Part shown: positions 32,426-39,242 of the stretch, piece by piece
How positions within the stretch are numbered: the first letter of the stretch is position 1
Layout of the letters: each line of letters opens with the position of its first letter
Origin: a virus
Reading direction: 5' to 3' (one strand)
IMG/VR virus record: IMGVR_UViG_3300031576_000066
Location: 1 to 50,369 of that record
DNA: 50,369 bases
Notes under the pieces: generated by a model
Databases searched by the model: none
Told to the model about the DNA's origin: nothing
What the model saw: only the letters and a program-made list of their open reading frames with translations
Position numbers and translations under genes: made by a program

Positions 32426-32714
32426 GAGACAGCCCTACGGCCACCTCCTGAACCTCAGTCAGTATCTTGTCGTTTTCGGTGGGGGGCAGTTCAATGCCAA
32501 CCAGGATGCGCAGGATGCGGCGGTTGTCACCAAAGAAGTCAGCGATAGCGTCGAGGCGCTTAGGGGCGGGAGAGAAACGGCCCGTGGCGATTGCGTGGAT
32601 GTAGCCGTGGCCGGACTTGATTTCTTCGCTGAGGGCCTGAAACGAGACGCCACGCTCACGACACCTCTGCTCAAGGTAGTCGCCTAAGCTTTCAAACCCG
32701 GCAAATTTAGCCAC
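32298..32714 (-). CDS. XRE-family repressor (putative lysogeny repressor)
   Basis: 138 residues. Residues 10-75 form an XRE helix-turn-helix: LGDYLEQRCRERGVSFQALS, GHGYIHAIATGRFSPAPKRL, DAIADFFG. The C-terminal part (LSLKNRRELLRYAQYLRTQE) is a helix seen in similar short repressors; no peptidase domain is present. I chose GTG 32714, with GGAGG just upstream, because the predicted transcript starts near 32734, below the ATG at 32738. It faces the integrase across the intergenic switch region. Confidence 0.8.
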   Translation of the reverse strand: MAKFAGFESLGDYLEQRCRERGVSFQALSEEIKSGHGYIHAIATGRFSPAPKRLDAIADFFGDNRRILRILVGIELPPTENDKILTEVQEVAVGLSLKNRRELLRYAQYLRTQETSAARSRADSPLSWTRANPPSRPW

Positions 32715-32728
32715 AGTGCCTCCGGCTG

Positions 32729-32749
32729 ATCTATCCATAGATAATAGAT
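32729..32749. promoter_or_regulatory. Palindromic operator over the repressor promoter
   Basis: ATCTAT-CC-ATAGAT is a perfect palindrome (32729-32742) that covers the expected transcription start and edges into the -10 box; another ATAGAT half-site lies at 32744-32749. This layout suits autorepression by the XRE protein. Confidence 0.6.
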
Positions 32750-32769
32750 AAATCAGTCGGGTTTGTCAA
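32741..32769 (-). promoter_or_regulatory. Sigma70-type promoter of the repressor gene
   Basis: On the - strand: -35 TTGACA (32769-32764), 17-bp spacer, -10 TATTAT (32746-32741). This is a near-perfect housekeeping promoter, with the start of transcription expected near 32734 and a leader of about 20 bases. Confidence 0.85.
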
Positions 32770-32779
32770 CGCCCCGTAT

Positions 32780-32980
32780 TCACCTAGCAACGCTGGCCGT
32801 GAACTTTTCGAGTTCTTCGGCCAGCCAGCGGTAGAAGCTGGCCATGTTCTGAGCCGTGAGCTGGCCCCAATCCCCGAGCCGCCAAGACTCCAGCATCGTT
32901 TGAGCTTCGTCCTGGAGCCGTAGCTCGCCCTCCTCGATCTGGCGGATAGGTGCTATGTGACCATTTGTTTTCGATTGCAT
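32780..32980 (-). CDS. Small hypothetical protein beside the repressor
   Basis: 66 residues, acidic and helical (IRQIEEGELRLQDEAQTMLE, FYRWLAEELEKFTASV). GGGGAG precedes the ATG at a good distance, and a TATAAT box lies about 55 bases upstream. It is transcribed towards the repressor. Function unknown; a small lysogeny-associated protein is plausible. Confidence 0.6.
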   Translation of the reverse strand: MQSKTNGHIAPIRQIEEGELRLQDEAQTMLESWRLGDWGQLTAQNMASFYRWLAEELEKFTASVAR

Positions 32981-33033
32981 GGCCTGGCTCCCCGATTGAT
33001 TGGATGGTACAAACGCTCTCGATAGGTGGTTAG

Positions 33034-33070
33034 ATTATAAAGAGTAATTGTTCTATCACGTACCTGGTAC
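33034..33070 (-). promoter_or_regulatory. Leftward -10 box with palindromic operator
   Basis: A perfect TATAAT on the - strand (33039-33034) lacks a good -35; instead the palindrome GTACC-T-GGTAC (33060-33070) lies where an activator or repressor would touch the -35 region. It would drive the 66-residue gene and run on towards the repressor. Confidence 0.5.
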
Positions 33071-33088
33071 TCTAGTCGTATGACCACA

Positions 33089-33117
33089 TTGACGTTTTGG
33101 GGGTCGTTTGTTACCAT
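33089..33117 (+). promoter_or_regulatory. Possible rightward promoter towards the integrase
   Basis: TTGACG, 17-bp spacer, TACCAT: five of six and four of six matches to the sigma70 boxes. It points at the integrase, about 375 bases away. Weak evidence. Confidence 0.35.
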
Positions 33118-33327
33118 CCGCGCAGTCTTGAAACCAAATTCTATTGCCTGAAAAAAAAGACGGCTGATTTGTTTGCCGCCTTATACAGCAGGCACACACG
33201 ACTCAATCAGTCGTCTCCAGCCCATCCCCGTCAACTTTCGTTTTAGACCTGGGTAATTACTCGCCCAAGAAGCTGACGAATTTCGACGGGAAAATAGGGC
33301 CTTCTGACTGCTTTGCTCGATTGACGG

Positions 33328-33368
33328 GCGGCTGATTGCTTCCTTGAAAGGAGGTGTAAATCAGCCGC
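33328..33368. repeat. Cruciform-type inverted repeat near the integrase
   Basis: GCGGCTGATT (33328-33337) pairs with AATCAGCCGC (33359-33368); inside, TCCTT and AAGGA make a second stem. A further CGGCTGATT lies at 33161. Candidate recombinase arm site or operator. Confidence 0.55.
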
Positions 33369-33493
33369 TCGCGATGTTTCAGGTTGGTTTAGATGAGGCA
33401 CGCTGACGACAGCTTTTTTAGCGGCGGATGTTTTCTGAGTCAATGGCAGACAACACCCGCCAATAGACTCGACAACATCGAAAGGATATTATT

Positions 33494-34543
33494 ATGGAAG
33501 ACAAGCCGCATAGGGAAAAGGTCATGATCACACTGCCGATGCTTTCAGAGTTCTACCTGTCCGATATGTCTCTGAGGAATTGATCCAGCGACACGCTGGA
33601 GAATAATGGGGGTTGGCTCAAGAGATTCCGCGTGTTTTTGGAGTCGCGCGGTCACACGCTGGCGATGGGGCAGATCGCGATAGAGGATGCCAGGGCCTAC
33701 ATCGCCGATCTGCAATCGCGGGATGAGCGCTGGTTGAACCATCCGCTTCATCTACTCATGCACCAGGAGAAAAAGGCCGGGGCGCTGGCGCCGAGCACCA
33801 TCTCATCCGCGGCGCGTGTCCTGCGGGCGTTTGGCAATTGGATGGCGCGCAACGGTTACGGCAACCCATTCGCGGGCCTGCAAATGCCCTCGGTGCCCAA
33901 GACCTTGATCGATCCGCTCACCCACGAGGAGATGTCGCGCCTGGTGGAGTGCATCAACCCCGACATCACCGGCGGGGCGCGGAATTATGCGCTGACCATT
34001 CTTCTCTTGGATACGGGTCTGCGCGCCAGCGAGGCCGCTGGCCTGCGCCTATCGCATGTAGATTTTCAGCGCCGGTGTTTGAAAGTAACAGGGAAGGGGG
34101 ATAAGGAAAGGCTGGTGCCGTTCGGCCAGCGCGCGACGAAGGCCCTGATGCGCTACACAACTGTCTTTCGCCCCGAGCCTGCCAACGCCGAGTCGAGCGA
34201 TTGGTTCTTCCTGAGTGTGGACGGCTACGGCCTGACGTACAACGCGATTGATCGAATCTTCAGGCGGCTTCGTGAGCGCGCGAACGTCCCGCGCCTGCAT
34301 GCACATCTTCTGCGCCATACGTTCGCCGTCAACTATCTGATGAACGGCGGGGATATTGTGACTCTGCAAATGATCCTAGGGCATGAGTCGCTGGAGATTA
34401 CGCGCCGCTACCTGCATCTGTCCAAGCAGCAGATCATGGCCCAGCACCAGAGCTTTAGCCCGATGGACCGGATCGAGATCGGCGAGCCGCGCCGCAGGTT
34501 CAAGCACCCGCCGAAAACCTCACCGGCTCCGGCATCCCCATAG
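33494..34543 (+). CDS. int: Tyrosine integrase interrupted by in-frame UGA near the N-terminus
   Basis: Site-specific recombinase for prophage integration. The catalytic residues are all there: Arg in DTGLRASEAAG near 175, Lys in TGKGDKERLVPF, HLLRH near 270, GHES near 295 and the nucleophile Tyr in RRYLH near 305. The best start is ATG 33494, after AAGGA; it gives LPMLSEFYLSDMSLRN, then TGA at 33581, then SSDTLENNGGWLKRFRVFLE, clearly one core-binding domain. A shorter start at GTG 33632 would drop the first helices. So the gene is nonsense-mutated or read through. Confidence 0.8.
33584..33600 (+). promoter_or_regulatory. Stem-loop starting right after the integrase UGA
   Basis: TCCAGCG and CGCTGGA form a perfect 7-bp stem with loop ACA, beginning on the first base after the TGA. 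Hairpins at this spot can promote stop-codon read-through or recoding; it lacks the known loop of bacterial selenocysteine elements. Confidence 0.5.
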
Positions 34544-34774
34544 GGCAGTGATGAGGGGGAGTTGACCGGTCGCCTTCAAAAGTTCGTCAACGCCATACAC
34601 ATCCAGGCCGAGGCCGATCCCCAGCCGGATCACCACGTTTCGGCCTGGATTGATGGCCTTGCCCGAGGCGAGGCGGTGGATATACGCCACGTCCACTGCG
34701 CTGCGCTCGGCGAGTTGTTGGTAAGACAGGCCAGACTCGGCGATCTGCTTTTTGAGATAGTGTGCGAAGTTCAT
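34520..34774 (-). CDS. XRE-family regulator, Cro-like
   Basis: 84 residues: HYLKKQIAESGLSYQQLAER, then SAVDVAYIHRLASGKA and a closing helix form an intact XRE helix-turn-helix with little else, as in Cro-type or antitoxin-like regulators. GAGGA precedes the ATG. It runs convergent to the integrase and overlaps its end by 24 bases. First gene of the lytic-side - strand block by position. Confidence 0.75.
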   Translation of the reverse strand: MNFAHYLKKQIAESGLSYQQLAERSAVDVAYIHRLASGKAINPGRNVVIRLGIGLGLDVYGVDELLKATGQLPLITALWGCRSR

Positions 34775-34790
34775 AGCATCCTCACGGTCA

Positions 34791-35507
34791 TCATTTCACT
34801 ATGCGCTTGCGTCCGGGGACGAAAGGCTTATGAGATACATTTGACCTATCATCGGGGTGGTGGGGGCAGTAGCCATAGAAACCACGGACTATGTTGCAGT
34901 TGAAACAGAGGAGCCGATAATTGTCTTTGGGGAATCCGAGGCGGATCAGATCGGCGTATATCCTTCTCCCCTTGCCAACAATACGACGATGTAGGGCACC
35001 ATCGTTGTTGATATGATCGATGGTCAGAAATTCGATCATAGACTCGCCGCAGCACTCGCACTTGCCGCCGTAGGCATCGACGACCTGGCGCTTTGTCTCT
35101 CGGTCTTTGGCCTTCTTTTTGGCAAGAATGGATAAGCGGTTTTCAGAGTAATAGCCATTTGCGCGGCTTCGGCGCGCATCGCTGTGCTTGCGGTAATCGA
35201 TCTTGTCCTTTTCGTGCTTAGCGCGAACGACTCCATCGCCACCTCGACTGATCGAGTTTACAACGCCGGTCCAGGCCGCGCGGCACTCGGGCGAACAAAA
35301 ACACAAGCCGCTCTTAGACTCCCGCCGGTTGGTAGCATAGTCAACTATCTCTGTCTCGCACACACTGCACCGAGTGACAAGCATTTCGGGCGGCTGGCCA
35401 TGCTTTTGGATGTAGCGCGCCCTGGCGGCGCAGGGCTTGCATCTGACTGGAGAGTCGTGGCCTGTAAGCACTTTCCCGCAATCTAAGCACTTGATTTGAT
35501 CGCCCAT
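34791..35507 (-). CDS. HNH-type endonuclease with zinc fingers
   Basis: 238 residues. The N-terminal 85 hold Cys pairs (CLDC, CKPC, CSVC, CSPEC) for two or more zinc sites; a basic helical linker follows; the C-terminal domain has YGGKCECCGESMIEFL, TIDHINNDG with the catalytic His, and LLCFNCN, an HNH (His-Me finger) nuclease. Overlaps the methyltransferase gene by 25 bases. Probable homing endonuclease, though a restriction role beside a methyltransferase is possible. Confidence 0.82.
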   Translation of the reverse strand: MGDQIKCLDCGKVLTGHDSPVRCKPCAARARYIQKHGQPPEMLVTRCSVCETEIVDYATNRRESKSGLCFCSPECRAAWTGVVNSISRGGDGVVRAKHEKDKIDYRKHSDARRSRANGYYSENRLSILAKKKAKDRETKRQVVDAYGGKCECCGESMIEFLTIDHINNDGALHRRIVGKGRRIYADLIRLGFPKDNYRLLCFNCNIVRGFYGYCPHHPDDRSNVSHKPFVPGRKRIVK

Positions 35508-37114
35508 ATCACTTCCTCATGATCGATAGCAGGGCTACCTCGTTTTTCAGCCAAACGCCTAAAGAAACTTTTCCGAGAGGTCTTTTTGGTGTGCGTCTCG
35601 CCAAACATATCAGTTGCCGCCTTCTCTTTCACGAGCATGGCATGGCACCGCTCGCGGACCTCGAAGCCGATGGCGGTCAGGAGTTGGGCGGTCTGGTCGC
35701 ACAGGGGCGCGATCTTCTTATTCTTCACGTAATTTTTTACGACCACTGCTGCGGCCCCACCTGAAGGAAGTAGTTGGTAGAGTTCTTGGTACACCTTGGC
35801 GACCGCCGTCCAATATGTCTCGCCTTCGGTCAAGCCGATCTGACCATCAGCGTCACCATATCGGGCGGTTGCCGTGGCACCATTCAGGCCGACAGCCTGA
35901 ATGGTGCCTCCCTTTAGGTAGCTTGGGCTAGGATCGTTACCGCCGGTGTGTGAGCTTCCGTCAGCGTACGGCGGGGATGTGAGTATGCCCGCGATCTTGT
36001 CCACATCGCCGGCGGGCATGGCGCTGAGTTGGCCAGGCGTGGCACCGTACTTCTCCGACTCCATTTGAGCGAGGGCGCGCGGACTCTTGCCAGTGCGGGC
36101 AAAGTCGCCGCCGTAGGTGGTCCCGTTCGTTTTGCTGGCAATGTCCGTGTCGGCATAAGGCGGAGACAGCACCGCGCCCACTACTTTTTCGACATCGCCC
36201 TCGGGCATGGCGTTGATCTGCCCATCGCTCGCGCCGTAGCCGGCGCCGTTGCGCATACTGCCGAGGTGCCGCTCAAATACGCCGGGGTTCAGAGCGTTCA
36301 TAGGGCCGCTCGATGCCTCGCCAGTGCCGCCCGAGTTGCCAGCGAAGGGCGGGGAGAGCAGGGCGCCGGAGATGTCACCGACAGGCAGGGCAGCAATGTT
36401 GCCCTCGCTCGTGCCCTGCCGGTCCACGGTGTACGAGCGCTGCATTACTTCGGTCACGTTGCCAGGTTGCAAGGGTGAGCGGTCGCGCGTCTCGGGCAGA
36501 GAGAAGGGGGGAGATGTAATTATGCCTTTCACGGTTTCTGTGAAAGGCATAATCCCAAGAGCACAGGCCACATGCTGGCGCAATTTCCGGCTATCGCCTT
36601 GCAATATCATAGGCACAGGCAGGCCCATCGTGGCCCACTTGCGCGCGTTCAAGAAAATGTTACCCACGTATCGGTGCGCCGGTTGGAATGGGATTAGGCC
36701 GTCACCCTGATACTCCAGCGTGCCCTGATCCTTGCGGACCGTCTCGCCCTTGCCGGACTGGCACGCAGGGCACAGGTCCTTGATATGCCCAAAGCGGCCC
36801 TGCCAACGGCACCACTGCGCTTTGCTCACGCCTGGGCAATCGTGGCCGACGGCCATGCGGTAGAACTTCGGCTCCAGCTCAACGCCGATGACACGATAGC
36901 CGCGATAAGCGCCCACCACGCCAGTAGTGAAGATGCCGGCGAATGGGTCGAGAATAATGTCGCCTGGCTTCCAGTAACCCATAGCCTCGCCGTGATCGAG
37001 GATGCGCTCCGTCAGGCCGCGCGCCATCTTCGCAGGATGAGCAAAGCTGGCCTTGGTCACCAGACCTTTCAGGCTTGAGTCGTAGCAGTTGTGCCAGGTA
37101 GTGATCTTCGCCAT
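35483..37114 (-). CDS. DNA N4/N6 methyltransferase with four SPP[FY] motifs
   Basis: 543 residues. Motif I (DPFAGIFTTGVVGAY) is at 56 and a strand GYRVIGVELEP follows. Then the catalytic motif appears four times, TSPPF at 200, LSPPF at 253, LSPPY at 316 and TSPPY at 379; the last three sit in repeats of about 63 residues with GQ(I/L)xAMPxGDV. Motif I precedes motif IV, so the order is not the beta class. The C-terminus (YWTAVAKVYQELYQLLPSGG, AAVVVKNYV) is a normal end of such domains. It would methylate adenine or cytosine amino groups in DNA. CPAC and related Cys may bind zinc. Confidence 0.85.
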   Translation of the reverse strand: MAKITTWHNCYDSSLKGLVTKASFAHPAKMARGLTERILDHGEAMGYWKPGDIILDPFAGIFTTGVVGAYRGYRVIGVELEPKFYRMAVGHDCPGVSKAQWCRWQGRFGHIKDLCPACQSGKGETVRKDQGTLEYQGDGLIPFQPAHRYVGNIFLNARKWATMGLPVPMILQGDSRKLRQHVACALGIMPFTETVKGIITSPPFSLPETRDRSPLQPGNVTEVMQRSYTVDRQGTSEGNIAALPVGDISGALLSPPFAGNSGGTGEASSGPMNALNPGVFERHLGSMRNGAGYGASDGQINAMPEGDVEKVVGAVLSPPYADTDIASKTNGTTYGGDFARTGKSPRALAQMESEKYGATPGQLSAMPAGDVDKIAGILTSPPYADGSSHTGGNDPSPSYLKGGTIQAVGLNGATATARYGDADGQIGLTEGETYWTAVAKVYQELYQLLPSGGAAAVVVKNYVKNKKIAPLCDQTAQLLTAIGFEVRERCHAMLVKEKAATDMFGETHTKKTSRKSFFRRLAEKRGSPAIDHEEVIWAIKSSA

Positions 37115-37124
37115 GGTGATCCTT

Positions 37125-37223
37125 TCAGCGCCAACGCGCTGGGTGTGAACGTTTCAAGCGACTCAGTCCAACGCCCAAGATGAGCAGGAAGGTGCCGCTA
37201 CAGAACAGCATCGACTCCCACAT
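37125..37223 (-). CDS. Single-span membrane microprotein (32 aa)
   Basis: MWESMLFCSGTFLLILGVGL forms one membrane span, followed by an Arg/Lys/His tail. GGAGG lies seven bases before the ATG. A longer in-frame start would overlap the upstream gene. Tiny basic-tailed membrane proteins are common in phage early regions; function unknown. Confidence 0.5.
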   Translation of the reverse strand: MWESMLFCSGTFLLILGVGLSRLKRSHPARWR

Positions 37224-37233
37224 ACACACCTCC

Positions 37234-37469
37234 TCACAACTCAAGCGCGAGTTGCGGCGATGGTTCGGACTCTTCGGCCTCGTGAGGGCAGGCGCGCATA
37301 TTCTCGCGAACATATCCCACGGTCACGCGCTCGATCACCAAGCCTGACGTGATGAACTCGGCGACCGCTCTAGCCACGCTCCTGGGGTCGGTTCCATCGT
37401 CCACATTGCGGCTAAAACACAGCCACACTTAGCGCGACCGATGTAGGCGGGGACTTCTTCGTTAGCCAT
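37234..37469 (-). pseudogene. Small conserved-looking phage protein with a -1 frameshift
   Basis: AAGGAG precedes ATG 37469, and the first 22 codons read MANEEVPAYIGRAKCGCVLA AM. In that frame it ends at 37335, but shifting by -1 near 37404 gives VDDGTDPRSVARAVAEFITS, GLVIERVTVGYVRENM and CPHE to 37234. The two parts make one sensible domain, like small phage proteins with a CGCVxAAVVDD pattern. Loss of one G in ATGGTGGAC would explain it. No slippery heptamer is visible, so mutation or assembly error is likelier than programmed shifting. Confidence 0.55.
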
Positions 37470-37540
37470 TGCAGACTCCTTTTGGGGCAGTGGGGTAGTA
37501 CATGAAATCGTGTAATATAATGTAGAATAGAATTGTCACG

Positions 37541-37753
37541 CTAGAAGGGGTCCCAAGATCGGCGTGGATTTGCCGCTGTTGGACGACCCGGCGCTCGGCG
37601 CTCTTTTTCGTAGCGATCAATCGCCGCCTGGGTGATGTGCCAGGCGCGGCCCACCTTGACGGCTTTGATAAGCCCGCGATTGATAAATTTCCTCAGGCTA
37701 TCGGGTGACAGTTTCAGAAGGGGCGCGGCATCTTTCAGGGCATAGGTTTGCAC
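37541..37753 (-). CDS. Excisionase-like helix-turn-helix protein
   Basis: 70 residues: TYALKDAAPLLKLSPDSLRK, FINRGLIKAVKVGRAWHITQ and AAIDRYEKERR make a MerR-type winged helix as found in excisionases and HTH_17 proteins. GAGG lies seven bases before GTG 37753; the longer frame starts at 37831 without such a site. It could act as excisionase with the integrase or as a regulator. Confidence 0.75.
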   Translation of the reverse strand: MQTYALKDAAPLLKLSPDSLRKFINRGLIKAVKVGRAWHITQAAIDRYEKERRAPGRPTAANPRRSWDPF

Positions 37754-37757
37754 ACCA

Positions 37758-37934
37758 TCACCTCGGTGCGCTTGCGCGAGCATTGCGCCGCGCTCGCTTG
37801 CGCGCGTGTGAACTCGGATTAGGCGGGGCAAAGGTGCGGTGCGGTTTGTGTTTGTGTTTGTGGAGCATGGCCCACAGACCGCCGCCGCGTTTCTGTTTTC
37901 CGTTGGCGTAGCGCTTCGTGAAAAGGCGAGACAT
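37758..37934 (-). CDS. Small very basic protein (58 aa)
   Basis: Rich in Lys, Arg and His (KRYANGKQKRGGGLWAMLHK, HARKRARRNARASAPR). AAGGA lies eight bases before the ATG. May bind nucleic acid; no family recognised. Four bases separate it from the excisionase-like gene. Confidence 0.5.
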   Translation of the reverse strand: MSRLFTKRYANGKQKRGGGLWAMLHKHKHKPHRTFAPPNPSSHARKRARRNARASAPR

Positions 37935-37957
37935 GATGGTTGTCCTTTGGTAGTGGA

Positions 37958-38647
37958 CTAGTTCGCCGCCAGCCCCTCGGCGATTCTTTGCGCCATCAGG
38001 CACGGATACCCGTTGCCTATCACTTTGCAGGCGAGACTTGCCTTGTCTGGCAGGAGGTAGCTATCCGGCACAGACTGAAAGCGGGCCAGCGCGCGGGGCG
38101 TCATGGATACTATCCGGCCCTGAGACAGCCAGGCTTTGCTTCCGTGCTCATTCGCGCCGATGGTCTGAGCGGGTTCTAACTGTTCACGGATTCCATCCCC
38201 GTATTTGTCAGCCATCTTGCTCATCATAAACGCCTCCGATCCTGGGTAGCCCGCGCTGTCAACAAGTAATGCCCGCGTGCGCCCTTTGGCCTGTTCGGTG
38301 ATGGCGTGAACCGGCTCGCCAGCGGCGCGGATGCCGTCGCCAAATTCTGTCTTGGCGTGAGAGACGATGATGGCGCGGGTTGTTCGCCCGCCTCCGTCAG
38401 ACGAAACCACATGCGCAGGCTCGCCCAATTCTCTCGCCCCAAGCCCCGGCGTAGCGTCGTTGAAATTCGTATTGCCGCTTCCGGCCATCAAAACTGTTTT
38501 GAGTCCTTCCGGCAGTCGCGCCAACTGCCACGCCGCGAACTTGCTTTCTGGCAGTGTCGGGATCAAGTCTTCAATGGCCTCGTACCACCCCACCCACCGC
38601 ACAGGCGCGGGCAGGTGTGGCAAGAGCGAATCTTTCACGGCCCGCAA
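37958..38647 (-). pseudogene. C-terminal part of a C5 cytosine methyltransferase
   Basis: 229 residues. The end has MTPRALARFQSVPDSYLLPD and CKVIGNGYPCLMAQRIAEGL, motifs IX and X of DNA cytosine-5 methyltransferases (normally QIGNAVPP). Before it come three repeated TRD-like blocks (EPAHVVSSDGGGRTTRAIIV, EPVHAITEQAKGRTRALLV). Motifs I, IV (PC) and VI are missing, and upstream DNA cannot encode them: it holds a 30-residue gene and a tRNA-like element. The start is TTG or undefined. Probably a remnant after deletion; a separate recognition subunit is less likely. Confidence 0.65.
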
Positions 38648-38681
38648 GACCAGCCGCCGGCGAGAAGGTTGTCATTGAGGT

Positions 38682-38774
38682 TTACGACTTGCAACAATTA
38701 CAATGACCACAGTGACCGCGCTTGCCGATGCCAAAGAGCGCCTGCCAACACCGAAAACATATGACTCTGAACAT
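38682..38774 (-). CDS. Zinc-ribbon microprotein (30 aa)
   Basis: MFRVICFRCWQALFGIGKRG then HCGHCNCC: one C-x2-C pair, a basic spacer, and a second Cys-rich knuckle. AAAGGAG lies six bases before the ATG, the best evidence that it is translated. It lies between the tRNA-like element and the truncated methyltransferase. Function unknown. Confidence 0.5.
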   Translation of the reverse strand: MFRVICFRCWQALFGIGKRGHCGHCNCCKS

Positions 38775-38803
38775 GGGAGACTCCTTTGAATGAGTGAGAC
38801 AGG

Positions 38804-38879
38804 TGGCACAGGCGGGAGTCGAACCCGCGAGCAGCATTGAGTTGCCGTGTCCGCCCTAACCTTTCGGTCTGCCAGTGCC
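38804..38879 (-). ncRNA. Second tRNA-like element (76 bases)
   Basis: On the - strand the 5' end GGCACTG pairs with CTGTGCC (one T-T mismatch), followed by A at the discriminator position. The T arm is perfect: GCGGG, TTCGACT, CCCGC. The D-arm position holds GACC-GAAA-GGTT, and a 5-bp stem CGGCA/TGCTG closes a 6-base loop ACTCAA that contains TCA but lacks the usual 7-base geometry. Length is that of a tRNA. Degenerate tRNA, tRNA mimic or suppressor-like RNA cannot be separated by eye. Confidence 0.45.
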
Positions 38880-38885
38880 ATGGTG

Positions 38886-39242
38886 TTACACACCCAGGCC
38901 CATCTGGGTGGAGTAGAAGGTCTGCGAGGCCAGCGCTTCGATGCGCCGGGCGCGGTCCATCATCTCGGCGGCCTGAGAGCGCAGGCGGCCAATCGCCTCC
39001 TCGACCTCAGACATGGACTCCGGCACGAAGTAGCCATCGTTATCGGCCACGATGAGCAGGTTGATCTCGTTGGCGCGGTGGATTGCGGCGCGGAGAATGC
39101 GGTCGCCGTTCGGCCCCAGCTCTAGCTCAGCGCTGATCGTGCGCGCCGGCAACGCCCCACCCTTCCCGCGCGCATTGGCGCTCAGGTGGTCAAAGACTCG
39201 GCGTACAAGCACGTCGTCTATCAGCGGCTTTGATTGAGCCAT
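38886..39242 (-). CDS. Hypothetical winged-helix-like phage protein
   Basis: 118 residues. ARTISAELELGPNGDRILRA, IHRANEINLLIVADNDGYFV and a C-terminal coiled helix (EEAIGRLRSQAAEMMDRARR) match a common phage protein type with a winged helix followed by a helix, often next to nuclease and replication genes. Overlaps the nuclease gene by 53 bases. Role in DNA replication or its control is inferred. Confidence 0.65.
   Translation of the reverse strand: MAQSKPLIDDVLVRRVFDHLSANARGKGGALPARTISAELELGPNGDRILRAAIHRANEINLLIVADNDGYFVPESMSEVEEAIGRLRSQAAEMMDRARRIEALASQTFYSTQMGLGV

Larger units (their letters stand above)
32981..33493. other. Regulatory intergenic region between lysogeny genes
   Basis: 513 bases, AT-richer than the rest, without a convincing gene. 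It holds a leftward -10 box, a palindrome GTACCTGGTAC, a possible rightward promoter, three copies of CGGCTGATT (one inverted), and two inverted repeats (33198-33214 ACGACT/AGTCGT and 33328-33368). A 66-codon leftward frame at 33243-33443 begins with TTG without a ribosome site and is not called. This is the natural place for operators and possibly the phage attachment site. Confidence 0.6.

Noticed and set aside
33243-33443. 66-codon - strand frame in the lysogeny intergenic region
   Set aside because: TTG start, no Shine-Dalgarno, and it contains the cruciform repeat; composition is unlike a phage protein.
33581-33600. Selenocysteine insertion site
   Set aside because: The hairpin is far too short, lacks the conserved bulge and loop of bacterial SECIS elements, and integrases have no need for selenocysteine.
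38881-38910. CACCCAG/CTGGGTG hairpin as a terminator
   Set aside because: It has no T run in either direction and lies at the end of a coding gene; probably incidental.
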